Positions 53,014 to 63,143 of a stretch of 64,000 bases of DNA are shown here, piece by piece. Every line of letters begins with the position of its first letter. The stretch's first letter is position 1. The stretch is from contig NZ_LN831776.1 in NCBI RefSeq assembly GCF_000981585.1, positions 6,679,187 to 6,743,186 on the forward strand, read 5' to 3'. The position numbers and the translations under genes are program-made. Source of the DNA: Paenibacillus riograndensis SBR5. Lineage in GTDB: Bacteria; Bacillota; Bacilli; Paenibacillales; Paenibacillaceae. The notes below the pieces were generated by a model, which was given only the letters and a program-made list of their open reading frames with translations, was not told the origin of the DNA and did not search any database.

Positions 53014-54564
53014 CTAGCTGTTAGCCTGCCACACCACATTGTCCTCATCCTGTCCGTTGACCGGCCACCAGTGGAAGCCTTCACGGGCCAGCAGCTGATC
53101 AGCTTCAACCGGCCCCCAGGATCCAGCCGGATAGGAGGCCAGGTCGCCGGTGCCTTCCCTCCAAGCCTGGGCAATACGGTCCACAAAGGACCAGGCCGAC
53201 GACACTTCATCCCAACGGGTGAAATAGGTCGAATCGCCGCGTGCCGCATCATGCAGCAGACGCTCGTAGGCTTCCGGTGAGTTGATGCCCACCATGCAGC
53301 TCTGGCAGAAGTCCATGGCGAGCGGCTGGATTTCCGACTCCGAGCCCGGCTTCTTGGCGTTGATCTTCACGTATATGCCTTCCATCGGATTCACGCGAAT
53401 GACAAGGAGGTTTGGTTCGAGCTTATGCTTTTGGCCCAAATAGACGTTGGTCGGCATACCCTTGAACTCCACTACCACTTCTGTTGTCTTCACAGGCAGT
53501 CGTTTGCCGGTGCGGATGTAGAACGGTACACCCGCCCAGCGGAAGTTGTCCACAAATACACGGGCCGCAAAATAGGTCTCCGTATTCGACTCCGGATCAA
53601 CCTTGTCTTCCTGGCGGTAAGCCGGGAGGGTTTTGCCTTTGTAGAGGCCTTGCGTATATTGTCCGCGCACCACATTCTCATGGACTTCCCCGGAGGAAGC
53701 GTAAGGCCGCAGTGAACGAAGCACTTTGACCTTCTCATCACGGATATCTTCAGCCAAAAGACGGCTTGGCGGTTCCATCGCGATCATCGTCAGCAGCTGC
53801 AGCATATGGTTCTGGCCCATATCGCGCAACGCACCGGCATGGTCATAATATCCGCCGCGTTCTTCCACACCGACGGTTTCACCGAGGGTAATCTGGATGT
53901 TGGCAATATGCTTGTTGTTCCAGAGCGGTTCGAAGAAAGCATTGGCAAACCGGATGACTTCAATGTTCTGCACCATTTCCTTGCCCAGGTAATGGTCAAT
54001 CCGGTAAATTTCCTCTTCCTTGAACACCTGGCGGATCTGCTCGTTCAGCTGTTCTGCGGATTCCAGGTTATAGCCGAACGGCTTCTCGATGACGAGACGG
54101 TTCCAGCCCCGGGTCTGCAGCATGCCGCCAGCCTTGAGATTGAACGAGACACTGCCGAACAGCTCGGGAGCGAGGGCGAGATAGAACATCCGGTTCCCCG
54201 GAATCCGGAACTTCTCTTCCAGCGCTTCAGTCTGCGCGTTCAGCTCACGGAAGCCCTCAATATTGTTGATGTCCAGAGACTTGTATTCAAAATGCTGTAC
54301 GAACTCATTCCATTCGGATGCATCCCCCGCCTGGTAGCGGCAGAATTCCTGAATCGATTCCTTCACATCTTCACGGAATTCTTCTTGGGTACGGGGACGC
54401 CGAGCCACGCCAATGACCGCGAAATCATGGGTCAGTTTGCCTTCACGGTACAAACTGTAAATCGCCGGGAAAAGCTTGCGGCGGGCTAGATCTCCGGTGG
54501 CCCCAAAGATAAAGAATACAGCACCGGGTGTATGCAGTGCATCAAGGGTTTGATTTTCAGCCAT
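53014..54564 (-). CDS. zwf: Glucose-6-phosphate 1-dehydrogenase
   Basis: 516 residues. Oxidises glucose-6-phosphate to 6-phosphogluconolactone with NADP+, the entry to the pentose phosphate pathway; cytoplasmic. Nucleotide-binding GATGDLARRKLFPAIYSL near the N-terminus, active-site RIDHYLGKEMVQN, and RWAGVPFYIRTGKRL in the C-terminal domain. ATG with GAGGAG close upstream. A Fur-like box lies in the promoter region, which is not usual for this gene. Monocistronic. Confidence 0.95.
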   Translation of the reverse strand: MAENQTLDALHTPGAVFFIFGATGDLARRKLFPAIYSLYREGKLTHDFAVIGVARRPRTQEEFREDVKESIQEFCRYQAGDASEWNEFVQHFEYKSLDINNIEGFRELNAQTEALEEKFRIPGNRMFYLALAPELFGSVSFNLKAGGMLQTRGWNRLVIEKPFGYNLESAEQLNEQIRQVFKEEEIYRIDHYLGKEMVQNIEVIRFANAFFEPLWNNKHIANIQITLGETVGVEERGGYYDHAGALRDMGQNHMLQLLTMIAMEPPSRLLAEDIRDEKVKVLRSLRPYASSGEVHENVVRGQYTQGLYKGKTLPAYRQEDKVDPESNTETYFAARVFVDNFRWAGVPFYIRTGKRLPVKTTEVVVEFKGMPTNVYLGQKHKLEPNLLVIRVNPMEGIYVKINAKKPGSESEIQPLAMDFCQSCMVGINSPEAYERLLHDAARGDSTYFTRWDEVSSAWSFVDRIAQAWREGTGDLASYPAGSWGPVEADQLLAREGFHWWPVNGQDEDNVVWQANS

Positions 54565-54594
54565 GGCTCCTCATCTCTCTGTATGTAATATAGT

Positions 54595-54609
54595 TGACAA
54601 TCATTCTCA
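54595..54609. promoter_or_regulatory. Fur-type 7-1-7 box upstream of zwf
   Basis: TGACAATCATTCTCA matches TGATAATNATTATCA at 12 of the 14 specified positions and lies within the larger palindrome GTTGA...TCAAC. It is about 30 bp from the zwf start, between a TTGGCG -35 and a TATATT -10 (18-bp spacer, minus strand). Confidence 0.5.
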
Positions 54610-54808
54610 ACGCCAAACAGTTCATAAAAAACGTACGACGGCGTGATGTCATTTTATCATATCCGTGGATAGGATGCTATCACATTCCTGACAGTTTTTC
54701 TCGGGATTTCGCAAATTTCCATTACTCTTTCTTATCTGTTTATGCACTCCCGCTTATAGGACTATGAAGCCTGCCATTCACACACATATTATAACCTCAT
54801 GCCAGAGG

Positions 54809-54841
54809 CTCCGCAACGCGGTGCCTGCGTGCGGAGTTTTT
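54809..54841 (+). terminator. Orphan plus-strand intrinsic terminator
   Basis: CTCCGCA pairs with TGCGGAG across a 14-nt loop, followed by TTTTT on the plus strand. No plus-strand gene precedes it: zwf runs away on the other strand, so it may end an unannotated small RNA started in the zwf promoter region. The rest of the 54565-55012 gap shows no reading frame worth calling. Confidence 0.55.
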
Positions 54842-54915
54842 GACCGGGATACCCGCCCGAACCTCTAAAATCACTTCACGGTACGCCTAACTTTCATTCA
54901 CATTGCAGGCACAAC

Positions 54916-54955
54916 AAAAAACCGTCCACAGGAGATAAGATCCGCGCAACGGCTT
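54916..54955 (-). terminator. Probable terminator of the YwmB-like gene
   Basis: On the minus strand AAGCCGT pairs with ACGGTTT (one G-U pair) across a 23-nt loop, ending in six T residues, about 60 bp after the stop codon. Confidence 0.45.
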
Positions 54956-55012
54956 ATCTGAAAATTAAGTCTGGCATACCTTCTGCAAAACCCATCCGCT
55001 TGTATATACAGC

Positions 55013-55969
<957 letters not shown>

Positions 55970-56030
55970 CTATCCGGTCTAGTAATCTACTAAACAGGAT
56001 AACCAGGAAGAAAGATTATATACCTTGCAG

Positions 56031-56687
56031 CTATTCTGCAAGTCCGTTTTTATAGGCATAAATAGCCGCCTGGGTGCGATCCTCCACACCCAGCTTGGCG
56101 AGAATATTCGTCACATGGAATTTCACAGTCTTAATGCCGATGATCAGCTGGTCAGCAATATCCTGATTGGATCTGCCCTGAGCCAGCAGCTTGAGCACTT
56201 CCATCTCGCGTTCGGTAAGCTCCTTGTAGGCTGGCGCTTCACTGCTCTTGGCATTAGAGCGGAAGCGGTTCATCATTTTGGAGGCGACCTGCGACTCCAG
56301 CACGGACTGGCCTCTTGCGGCCGCGCGGATCGCGTCCGCCACTTCGCTGGCCCGCGAGGTTTTCAGCAGATAGCTGAATGCGCCGGCTTCAATCACCGGA
56401 TACATTTTCTCATCATCCAGATAGCTGGTCAGCACAATGACTTTGCAATCCGGGTACAGCTTCAGGAGCTGTCTCGTTGTTTCAATCCCGTCCATGCCAT
56501 CCATCACCAGATCCATCAGGACCACATCAGGGTTGTATTCCTGGGCAAGCCGGATGCCTTCTTCTCCGCTTCCGGCCTCGCCCACCACTTCTATTCCATC
56601 CTCGGTGCCAAGCACCGCGGCAAGACCAATCCGGACCATTTCGTGATCGTCTACAAGCAGCACTTTAATTGCTTCCTCCATCTCCAT
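56031..56687 (-). CDS. liaR: LiaR-like NarL-family response regulator
   Basis: 218 residues: receiver domain with phosphorylated Asp59 ([10 protein letters not shown]), Lys in LLKTS, and a LuxR-type helix-turn-helix ([51 protein letters not shown]). Third gene of liaF-liaS-liaR; its ribosome binding site overlaps the liaS stop codon. In Bacillus, LiaR responds to lipid II-cycle antibiotics and activates lia/psp genes. The psp-type operon directly upstream is the obvious candidate target. Confidence 0.9.
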   Translation of the reverse strand: MEMEEAIKVLLVDDHEMVRIGLAAVLGTEDGIEVVGEAGSGEEGIRLAQEYNPDVVLMDLVMDGMDGIETTRQLLKLYPDCKVIVLTSYLDDEKMYPVIEAGAFSYLLKTSRASEVADAIRAAARGQSVLESQVASKMMNRFRSNAKSSEAPAYKELTEREMEVLKLLAQGRSNQDIADQLIIGIKTVKFHVTNILAKLGVEDRTQAAIYAYKNGLAE

Positions 56688-56701
56688 GGCACCCTTGCCT
56701 C

Positions 56702-57736
56702 CTATTCGTTGACTAATGGTACAGTAATCTCGATCCGCATGCCTTTACCCGGGGCGGTAATGAACTGGATCGAGCCCCCGGTCTCGTTAATCCGCTCCTG
56801 CATATTCGACAGGCCGTAGGAGGTCTGCTTGCTCTCATCCATCTCGAAGCCGACCCCGTCATCCCGCAAGGTGAGCCGGACGGTATCGCCCCGGCGGTGC
56901 AGCCGGATCTCCATCTTCTCCGCCTTGGCGTGGCGGAGTGTGTTGGAGATTGCTTCCTGCACGATGCGGAACAAGTGATTCTCCACACCCTTCATCAGCT
57001 GCACATCCGGGTCCATTTCGAATACGATGTCGATCGGAATCTTGATTTCCAGCTCCTTGATCAGCTCCTGAAGCCCCTCCCGCAGCCCTTTGCCCTCCAG
57101 ATAGACCGGACGCAGGTGCAGCAGCAGCGCGCGCATCTCGGACTGGGCAACGGCGGACATCTCTTCAATCAGCGCAATTTGCCGCTGCGCCTTGTCAAAG
57201 TCCTTTTCCAGCGTCCGCCCCACCGCCGTTGCCGTCATGGAGATGGCGAACAGCTGCTGGGACACGGCATCGTGCAGTTCCCGGGCCAGCCGCTGCCGTT
57301 CTTCCATAATCGCGGATACACGGGCCTGCTCGGCCAGCTTGGCATTGTTGGTGGAGAGCCGCTGCAGCGTGTTCACCTGGTTTTCCCATTTGCCGCTGAT
57401 CCGGCTGAGCTGCCCGCTGAGCCTGCCCAGCTCATCATTGCCGAGATCCGGCATTGCCGGAGTCAGATTTCCTTTTTCCCAGGCCACCAGGGTAGCCCGC
57501 AGCCGCTCCAGCTTCCGTTTGGTGCGAAATCCCTGGTAGAAGCCAAAAACAATGCCGAACACCACAGGCAGCAGAATCAGCGTGACCGCTGTTCTTACGC
57601 CGATTTTCCAATCCTCAAACGGCTGCAAATATCCATATGTATACATAATGTACAGGATAACGAGCAGCATGACCAAAGAGAACAGAGCCCCCTCACCCAT
57701 GCTGCGCGTAACCATGTTGCTGCTTTTTTTGCCCAT
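56702..57736 (-). CDS. liaS: LiaS-like histidine kinase
   Basis: 344 residues: two membrane segments (~18-36 and ~48-68) with a short outer loop, a HAMP-like linker, a HisKA_3 dimerisation domain with His155 ([20 protein letters not shown]), and a HATPase domain ([34 protein letters not shown]). ATG with GGAGAG 9 nt upstream. Cell-envelope stress kinase, held inactive by LiaF in the known system. Confidence 0.9.
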   Translation of the reverse strand: MGKKSSNMVTRSMGEGALFSLVMLLVILYIMYTYGYLQPFEDWKIGVRTAVTLILLPVVFGIVFGFYQGFRTKRKLERLRATLVAWEKGNLTPAMPDLGNDELGRLSGQLSRISGKWENQVNTLQRLSTNNAKLAEQARVSAIMEERQRLARELHDAVSQQLFAISMTATAVGRTLEKDFDKAQRQIALIEEMSAVAQSEMRALLLHLRPVYLEGKGLREGLQELIKELEIKIPIDIVFEMDPDVQLMKGVENHLFRIVQEAISNTLRHAKAEKMEIRLHRRGDTVRLTLRDDGVGFEMDESKQTSYGLSNMQERINETGGSIQFITAPGKGMRIEITVPLVNE

Positions 57737-57775
57737 GCCGGGAAGCTCTCCTTCTTGGTTAAGTATAAGGGCCGC

Positions 57776-58423
57776 TCAGTCTGCCCGCACATCCAGGTCA
57801 CCCATTAAATAAGAAATATTGAATTTCACTTTCTGCGCACAGCTGTCGTAGTTAGCCGACTTCCAGTTCAACCGGTTCAGCATGCCTGTATCGCGGTGAC
57901 TGCCGAATTCAATAGAGCCGAACAGCACGAAGGCTTCGATTTCCACCCCGTAATCCTCGGACAGATGAATATCCGTGTCGCCAAAAATCCCCTGGAACAG
58001 CATCACCGTCTCCGGGTCCTCCGCCATTGCCAGCGACAAATCAATATCCGCCTCCCCCAGCACATGCCACGCACTCAGGCTGCGCATAACCCAAGGCGAC
58101 AAATCCCAGTCAAACCTGGACGAGAAGCTTTGCTTCTGCATAAACCCGCCCCTGCGCTGCATCCGTCTGGATTTCACAAAAAACATCCCCAGAGAGATCA
58201 GGCAAATTCCGAGCACCAGCAGCAGATGATCCAGCATCAGCAGCACTGCCCCAACCCCCAGGAGCTTATACCCCTGCTTGACCTTGCCCGACGTTGTCCG
58301 GTAAATCCCGAGCAGCAGGAACAGAAGCGCGACAATGGAGAAAAATCCGAGCCATCTGCCAAAAATCATCAAGCAGCCGACGCCGATCAGTCCAATGGCA
58401 ATCATACGGTTCCGTTTATCCAT
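57776..58423 (-). CDS. liaF: LiaF-like regulator of envelope stress response
   Basis: 215 residues from the ATG at 58423 (AGGAGG 6 nt upstream); a longer frame to 58471 precedes that site. N-terminal half with about four membrane segments (IAIGLIGVGCLMIF, FFSIVALLFLLLGIY, LLGVGAVLLMLDHLLLVLGICLISLGMF) and a C-terminal LiaF domain (GEADIDLSLAMAEDPETVMLFQGIFGDTDIHL...VEIEAFVLFGSIEFG). Negative regulator of LiaS in Bacillus. First gene of the liaFSR cluster; a palindrome array begins ~55 bp upstream. Confidence 0.88.
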   Translation of the reverse strand: MDKRNRMIAIGLIGVGCLMIFGRWLGFFSIVALLFLLLGIYRTTSGKVKQGYKLLGVGAVLLMLDHLLLVLGICLISLGMFFVKSRRMQRRGGFMQKQSFSSRFDWDLSPWVMRSLSAWHVLGEADIDLSLAMAEDPETVMLFQGIFGDTDIHLSEDYGVEIEAFVLFGSIEFGSHRDTGMLNRLNWKSANYDSCAQKVKFNISYLMGDLDVRAD

Positions 58424-58473
58424 TCCGCACCTCCTATAAGTTTTGCGGAGCAAAACTCTCTTCGTAAGCATGT

Positions 58474-58662
58474 TTTAACTGTATTTCCTACAATTAAAAA
58501 GTCCCAAATTTGCTCAAAAGCCAAGCTAATTGTACTCTCTACACTTAAAAAGACTGCAATTCAGTAAATAAGCGACTTTAGCCAATTTTAACTGCACAAA
58601 ATACATCTAACGTTAAAAGCACGGGGTTCCCCACCCTTTTAACTGCAGAAAATACAATTAGT
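58474..58662. repeat. Four-palindrome intergenic array, copy 3
   Basis: Units CTGTA-TTTCC-TACAA (58479), TTGTA-CTCTC-TACAC (58530), CTGCA-CAAAA-TACAT (58592) and CTGCA-GAAAA-TACAA (58643); spacings 51, 62 and 51. The surrounding sequence (TTAACTG...AATTAAAA) differs from arrays 1 and 2, yet the unit count and spacing are the same. It lies between the pspA terminator and liaF. Confidence 0.85.
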
Positions 58663-58766
58663 TAGGATGCCTTAAAGCTAGATGGGGTCTATCAGTAAAC
58701 GATGTCAACGCTTAAAATTGAATTGCAGGTTCATAAGGTTCTGCAGCGTTGCCCGCATCCCGCTAC

Positions 58767-58807
58767 AAAAGCCATACCGGTATGGAAGATCCATACCGTA
58801 TGGCTTT
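58767..58807 (-). terminator. Terminator of the psp-type operon
   Basis: AAAGCCATAC-(C)-GGTATGG pairs with CCATACC-GTATGGCTTT (17 bp, one bulge), followed on the minus strand by TTTTG. It lies 49 bp after the last pspA gene. Confidence 0.88.
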
Positions 58808-58855
58808 ACCTTGATCAGCATATCATATCTGCCTATTGTTTAGGAACAGGCTTTA

Positions 58856-59560
58856 TTACTCTTTTTTATCCAATGATGGAGAAGATGGAGTGGTGTTCAG
58901 CTTGCTCTTCAGTGCGGCGAGCTGTTCTTCCACTTTCAGCTGCTTTTCGGCATCAACCGGTTTGCTGTATGCTGTTGCCGAAGGGCTGTAAGGCGCACGC
59001 AGCACATCTGCTTCTGCTTCAAGCTGCATGATTTTTTCTTCCATGCGGTGGAAGCCCAGGGACGCGCTGCCGCTCTCGATGGCATGAACACTGCTGATTT
59101 GCGACATTTGCTTTTTGGCCTTGGCCATTTGCGCACGGGATACCAGCTCGTTGCGTTTGTTGCGCAGCTTGTAGAATTCATCCTTCATATCATGAAGCTG
59201 CTGCACCAGTTCCTTGGCTTGAACCTCTGCCTGAGCGTGAAGCTCGCTGTATTCGGCATGCTTCTGGTCGAAGTAGATTTTTTCTTCCAGCAGCTTGCGG
59301 GTAACTTCTTCCTGTCCATTCTTCAGTGCCAGTTCAGCTTGAGCGGCACGTTGTCCGGATACTTTTGCCGCTTCCTCAACACGCTGCTTCATGCGGCGCT
59401 CATTAGCCATCTGCTTCGCTACGGTTACTTCAGCTTCGTGAATTTCAGCCTCCATATCGCGCAGATATTGGTTCAGCATTACGATTGGGTCCTCTACCTT
59501 ATCCAGCAAGTCATTTACCGACGCCTTTGTCATATCCTTAATCCGTTGAAATACTCCCAT
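58856..59560 (-). CDS. PspA/IM30-family membrane-protecting protein (copy 2)
   Basis: 234 residues, almost entirely coiled coil (residues ~25-220). It opens with [36 protein letters not shown], the conserved PspA amphipathic helix and hairpin. Peripheral membrane protein that forms protective assemblies under membrane stress (LiaH/PspA role). Its ribosome binding site (AAGGGAGAAGTG) lies in the end of pspC, so it is translationally linked. Last gene of a four-gene envelope-stress operon. Confidence 0.92.
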   Translation of the reverse strand: MGVFQRIKDMTKASVNDLLDKVEDPIVMLNQYLRDMEAEIHEAEVTVAKQMANERRMKQRVEEAAKVSGQRAAQAELALKNGQEEVTRKLLEEKIYFDQKHAEYSELHAQAEVQAKELVQQLHDMKDEFYKLRNKRNELVSRAQMAKAKKQMSQISSVHAIESGSASLGFHRMEEKIMQLEAEADVLRAPYSPSATAYSKPVDAEKQLKVEEQLAALKSKLNTTPSSPSLDKKE

Positions 59561-59563
59561 AAT

Positions 59564-60049
59564 TTACACTTCTCCCTTCTCGTATTTAGAAAGTTTTTGT
59601 TTGAGTTCTTCTACTTCTTTTTGCAGTGCCTTCTTCTCAATGTCCTTCATCATGGCATCAATACCGGAGTCTTGTGCCGAATAAGCGCCCGCTTTGTCAT
59701 AACCGGGGTTGTAGCCCGGCTGGCTGCCATAAGGGCCGTATCCGCCTTGTCCGTGAGGACCATAAGGTCCTTGCGGTCCGCGTCCATGCTCAGGTCTGCC
59801 TGCGTATGGGCCGCCATAGGGACCACCCGTTGCTCCAGGTCCAGATCCGAAAGGATTATACTGGGTCGGCTCCTTGGGAATAATAAAGGCTGCGATGAAG
59901 TACACCAGAATGGTGGCTCCGCCGGTAAAAGGAATGCTGACCAGCAGCAGAATCCGGAACAGTGTGGAGTCGATGCCGAGCGTCTCGGACAATCCACCTG
60001 CCAGCCCTGTCATCACCTTGTCACGGGTTGAACGATACAATCGGGTCAT
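59564..60049 (-). CDS. PspC-domain membrane protein
   Basis: 161 residues from the ATG at 60049 (AAGGAG 7 nt upstream, overlapping the stop of the preceding pspA); an ATG at 60067 precedes that site. N-terminal PspC domain (TRLYRSTRDKVMTGLAGGLSETLGID) with a membrane segment (RILLLVSIPFTGGATILVYFIAAFIIP), a Gly/Tyr/Pro-rich middle (~65-110) and a C-terminal coiled coil (MMKDIEKKALQKEVEELKQKLSKYEKG) that may contact the PspA proteins. Envelope-stress component. Confidence 0.88.
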   Translation of the reverse strand: MTRLYRSTRDKVMTGLAGGLSETLGIDSTLFRILLLVSIPFTGGATILVYFIAAFIIPKEPTQYNPFGSGPGATGGPYGGPYAGRPEHGRGPQGPYGPHGQGGYGPYGSQPGYNPGYDKAGAYSAQDSGIDAMMKDIEKKALQKEVEELKQKLSKYEKGEV

Positions 60050-60053
60050 AGAA

Positions 60054-60731
60054 CTACTCCTTTCCATCGTTGTTCAGCTTCTCCTTCAGGCGGGCCATCT
60101 CTCTTTCGAGTACGGTCGCCACGGTTTCTCCTGCCTGAATGGCGTATTCCTGCCCCATGCGGCGCAAATCGCGCAGGCTTTTCGCCTCCAGCTCCCAATC
60201 GCTCATCCGGTCTTCCAGCCGGCCGAACATCTTGGGAACATCGCTGCCGTTGCCGTAAGCTGTGGCTCTTTGGTTCATGCGCTGCTGCAGCCGCAGCGAC
60301 TCCATCCGTGCTGCATAATACTGGCGTTTGCTGTATACGGTCTGATACTCCATTTTCAGCTCGTTCAGTTGACTCTCAAGCTCAAAAAGTGATTGCTGGC
60401 TCTGCTCCAGCAGACCGCTGTACTGCTCCAGCTTTTCCTCGTGAATGATCTTCTCCTGCAGCGCCAGCTTGGCCAGATGATCCTCGCCCGCCTTCAGCGC
60501 CAGCAGTGCCTGCTCTTCACGTTTGTTCCTCATGGCTGTCGCCTGATTGACCTGCTGCTGCAATTGCTTCGTATGGGCTGCATATTGCTGGTACAAGCGT
60601 TCAGCTTCGGTGATTTCCTCACGGGTTGAATGTAGAAATTGATCGATCAGCTTCACCGGGTCCTGGCTTTGTTCCAGGCGTTCATTCAAGTTAGCTACGG
60701 TAATATCCCTCATGCTGCGAAAAACACTCAT
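60054..60731 (-). CDS. PspA/IM30-family membrane-protecting protein (copy 1)
   Basis: 225 residues, coiled coil throughout, starting MSVFRSMRDITVANLNERLEQSQDPVKLIDQFLHS, the PspA signature start. Only distantly similar to copy 2, so the two probably form hetero-assemblies or have distinct roles. ATG with GGAG 9 nt upstream. Follows the small LiaI-like membrane protein by 46 bp. Confidence 0.9.
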   Translation of the reverse strand: MSVFRSMRDITVANLNERLEQSQDPVKLIDQFLHSTREEITEAERLYQQYAAHTKQLQQQVNQATAMRNKREEQALLALKAGEDHLAKLALQEKIIHEEKLEQYSGLLEQSQQSLFELESQLNELKMEYQTVYSKRQYYAARMESLRLQQRMNQRATAYGNGSDVPKMFGRLEDRMSDWELEAKSLRDLRRMGQEYAIQAGETVATVLEREMARLKEKLNNDGKE

Positions 60732-60777
60732 GATTTCCTGCTCCCTCCCTGCTTCTTATTAAGTAATCTTCAGATGC

Positions 60778-61080
60778 TTAATATGTTCCGTTTCTTCTGC
60801 CCTTCAGCACCGAGATGCCCCAAACCACCAGCGCGATACCGAGCAGCGGTCCGATGATCCAGGAAAGCTTGGCGATCAGGGACATGACACCGATGAACAT
60901 TACCACCCAGCCGATAATCTTGCGTCCGCTTTTAATCCCGTAGTACCCGAGAACAACCAGCAATACCGGGAACAAAATTCTGAACATTCCATGGATCAGC
61001 GGAAGGGCAATCCCCATCAGCATAATCGCTCCAAGCACGATCAGAACAATCGCAAGTCCGTTACCTTGTCTTCTTTGCAT
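60778..61080 (-). CDS. LiaI-like small membrane protein
   Basis: 100 residues with three or four hydrophobic segments (IVLIVLGAIMLMGIALPLI, ILFPVLLVVLGYYGI, IIGWVVMFIGVMSLI, IIGPLLGIALVVWGISV), matching the LiaI/LiaF transmembrane region family. AAAGGCGGTGAG precedes the ATG by 4 nt. First gene of the psp-type operon; in Bacillus LiaI anchors the PspA homologue LiaH at the membrane. The upstream 61081-61200 region has a TAGAAT -10 without a good -35, fitting activator (LiaR) dependence, but no LiaR site could be assigned with confidence. Confidence 0.82.
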   Translation of the reverse strand: MQRRQGNGLAIVLIVLGAIMLMGIALPLIHGMFRILFPVLLVVLGYYGIKSGRKIIGWVVMFIGVMSLIAKLSWIIGPLLGIALVVWGISVLKGRRNGTY

Positions 61081-61333
61081 TTTTTCTCACCGCCTTTCGT
61101 TAACCTTGAACCTTATAGCCTTATTCTAGGGCAATCCGCAGACTTCTAAAACAGACCGGGGACGGTTTTGTGTACTGGACCTTAGTCGGGGAGGCTATGG
61201 GACTGCAGGCTACCGGTTCACATTACTCTCCGCACCGTGACCTTTCCGTTTGCGTAATACTTTATCCTTGTACATACTTATGGAAGTAAATCTGGCTGCC
61301 AACTGCATGCGGCAGAACAAAGGAGCAGAAGCT

Positions 61334-62020
61334 ATGAAAACACTATTGATCGTTGAGGATGACCGGAGCTTGAATAAAGGCATCGCTCTGACCCTTGCCC
61401 AGAATGATCTGGCCATACAGCAAGCCTATGATATAACCTCAGCGGAGCAAATCCTCTCTTCTAATAAGATTGATCTTATCATTCTGGATATCCATCTTCC
61501 CGACGGAAGCGGACTGGACTACTGCGAGAAGATCCGCAGAACCTCCCAGGTGCCGATTATCTTTTTGACTGCGAATGATATGGAACCGGATATCGTTACA
61601 GGGTTTGAGCTTGGGGGCGATGACTATATTACAAAACCTTTCAGCCTGATGATCCTCCGGGCCAGGGTTATGGCCGTCCTCAAACGAACTGCCTCCCGCG
61701 GCGAGGACAAAATAACACTCGGTCCTCTAAGCTTTGATTTTGGAAAACTGGAATTTTATAAAAATAAGGAACAACTCATCCTTAGCAAAACCGAACTGAA
61801 GCTGCTGAAAATTCTGGTGACGAACCCCGGTACGATTTTAACCAGAGAACAATTAATCGACAGGATCTGGACGCAGGAGGCGGAGTTTGTGGATGAGAAC
61901 GCCCTGACAGTTGCCGTCAAACGGCTGCGTACCAAGATTGAGGACGAGCCTGCGGCTCCGAAATACATAAAAACAGTCTACGGCCTGGGGTATATGTGGG
62001 CGGAGAGGCCAAATCTATGA
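61334..62020 (+). CDS. OmpR-family response regulator of a second peptide-resistance module
   Basis: 228 residues from the ATG at 61334 (MKTLLIVEDD), with AGGAG 8 nt upstream; an ATG at 61250 precedes that site. Receiver Asp52 (ILDIHLP), Lys in ITKPF, and a winged-helix domain (LILSKTELKLLKILVTNPGTILTREQLIDRIW...VDENALTVAVKRLRTKI). The stop overlaps the kinase start. Forms, with the next three genes, a two-component/ABC module of the Bce or lantibiotic-resistance type. Confidence 0.9.
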   Translation: MKTLLIVEDDRSLNKGIALTLAQNDLAIQQAYDITSAEQILSSNKIDLIILDIHLPDGSGLDYCEKIRRTSQVPIIFLTANDMEPDIVTGFELGGDDYITKPFSLMILRARVMAVLKRTASRGEDKITLGPLSFDFGKLEFYKNKEQLILSKTELKLLKILVTNPGTILTREQLIDRIWTQEAEFVDENALTVAVKRLRTKIEDEPAAPKYIKTVYGLGYMWAERPNL

Positions 62021-63051
62021 CCAGCAGTAAATATGTCCGCAGCTTCAAACGGTGCAACCTCGTTTTTTCAGTAATCTTTTTGCTCCTGGTCTCAGGTTAT
62101 GCCGGTACAGCCGTCTTTCTGGAAGGGGGGCACCCGGCATTCATAGAATGGACAGTCCTCTTCGTATCCTGCATGCTGCTACTGGGAGGCGTAAGGAACT
62201 GGACACTGCGGCGGCAGATTACAAGCTTCATGGATTCTGTTGATGAAATGGTGGACCGGGCGATTCATGGGCGGGAGAAAATGACCCATTTTGACGAGAC
62301 CAGCCTCTCTTCCCTGGAGCATAAGTTATGGCGCTACATTGAGATCAACAAAACGAATGAGCAGAATCTGGAAACCGAAAAGAACACCATCAAAGAGCTG
62401 ATCTCCGATATCTCCCATCAGACCAAAACCCCTCTCTCCAGTATCATGATGTACAGCCAATTGCTTGCCGAAACGCCCGAACTCAGCGGCAATACCCGGC
62501 TTCTGCTGAACGAGATAGAATCGCAATCGGAAAAGCTCGAATGGCTGATTACCTCTCTGGTCAAGCTGTCGAGACTGGAAGCGGGCATGATCACGCTGCA
62601 AAGCACTTCCGGTCCCGTAATTGAGACAATTACCCGGGCCGTATCGCATATTTACACCCGTGCAGAGCACAAAGGGATCGACCTTCAGATTGAATGTGAT
62701 CCGCTGACGAGAGCCCGCCACGATCATAAGTGGACCAGCGAAGCACTGTTCAACCTGCTGGAGAATGCAGTCAAGTATACAAAAGCAGGCGGCACCATCC
62801 GGATTTCAGCCGAGAGCAATGAGATGTTTACACGGATTGATGTTTCCGATACAGGAATAGGGATTCAGAGGGATGAGCTTGAACATATCTTCAAGCGGTT
62901 TTACCGGGGATGTAGCGCCAGGGATTACGAAGGCATCGGGATCGGGCTTTATTTAACGCAGAAAATTATCAGCATCCAGGGAGGTTTTATTACGGCAGCA
63001 TCCGAGGCGGGTAAAGGAACGAAGCTCACGGTCTTCCTCCCCCAAATCTGA
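62017..63051 (+). CDS. Histidine kinase of the second peptide-resistance module
   Basis: 344 residues from the ATG at 62017, GGAGAGG 8 nt upstream, overlapping the regulator stop (ATGA). Two membrane segments (~14-36 and ~44-60) with a loop of under ten residues, a HAMP-like linker, HisKA with His134 (ISDISHQTKTPLSS) and HATPase (LFNLLENAVKYT, DTGIGI, GIGIGLYLTQKIIS). Short-loop architecture means signal input probably comes from the partner transporter. Confidence 0.9.
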   Translation: MTSSKYVRSFKRCNLVFSVIFLLLVSGYAGTAVFLEGGHPAFIEWTVLFVSCMLLLGGVRNWTLRRQITSFMDSVDEMVDRAIHGREKMTHFDETSLSSLEHKLWRYIEINKTNEQNLETEKNTIKELISDISHQTKTPLSSIMMYSQLLAETPELSGNTRLLLNEIESQSEKLEWLITSLVKLSRLEAGMITLQSTSGPVIETITRAVSHIYTRAEHKGIDLQIECDPLTRARHDHKWTSEALFNLLENAVKYTKAGGTIRISAESNEMFTRIDVSDTGIGIQRDELEHIFKRFYRGCSARDYEGIGIGLYLTQKIISIQGGFITAASEAGKGTKLTVFLPQI

Positions 63052-63082
63052 TTGTGTCAATACCGACAGATTTCAGACACAA
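63052..63082. promoter_or_regulatory. Inverted repeat upstream of the second ABC operon
   Basis: TTGTGTC at 63052-63058 and GACACAA at 63076-63082 form a 7-bp inverted repeat with a 17-nt spacer, starting at the kinase stop. No T-run follows. The site lies about 60 bp upstream of the ATPase gene and could be the regulator's operator. Confidence 0.4.
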
Positions 63083-63143
63083 CCCGGTTAGATTGGTCTG
63101 ATATCTTAAGGAGCAACCAACGATATGGAGGAATGACGTACCC

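Noticed and set aside
58702..59031. 109-codon plus-strand reading frame across the psp terminator
   Set aside because: Runs through a strong terminator hairpin and into the end of pspA; no ribosome binding site.
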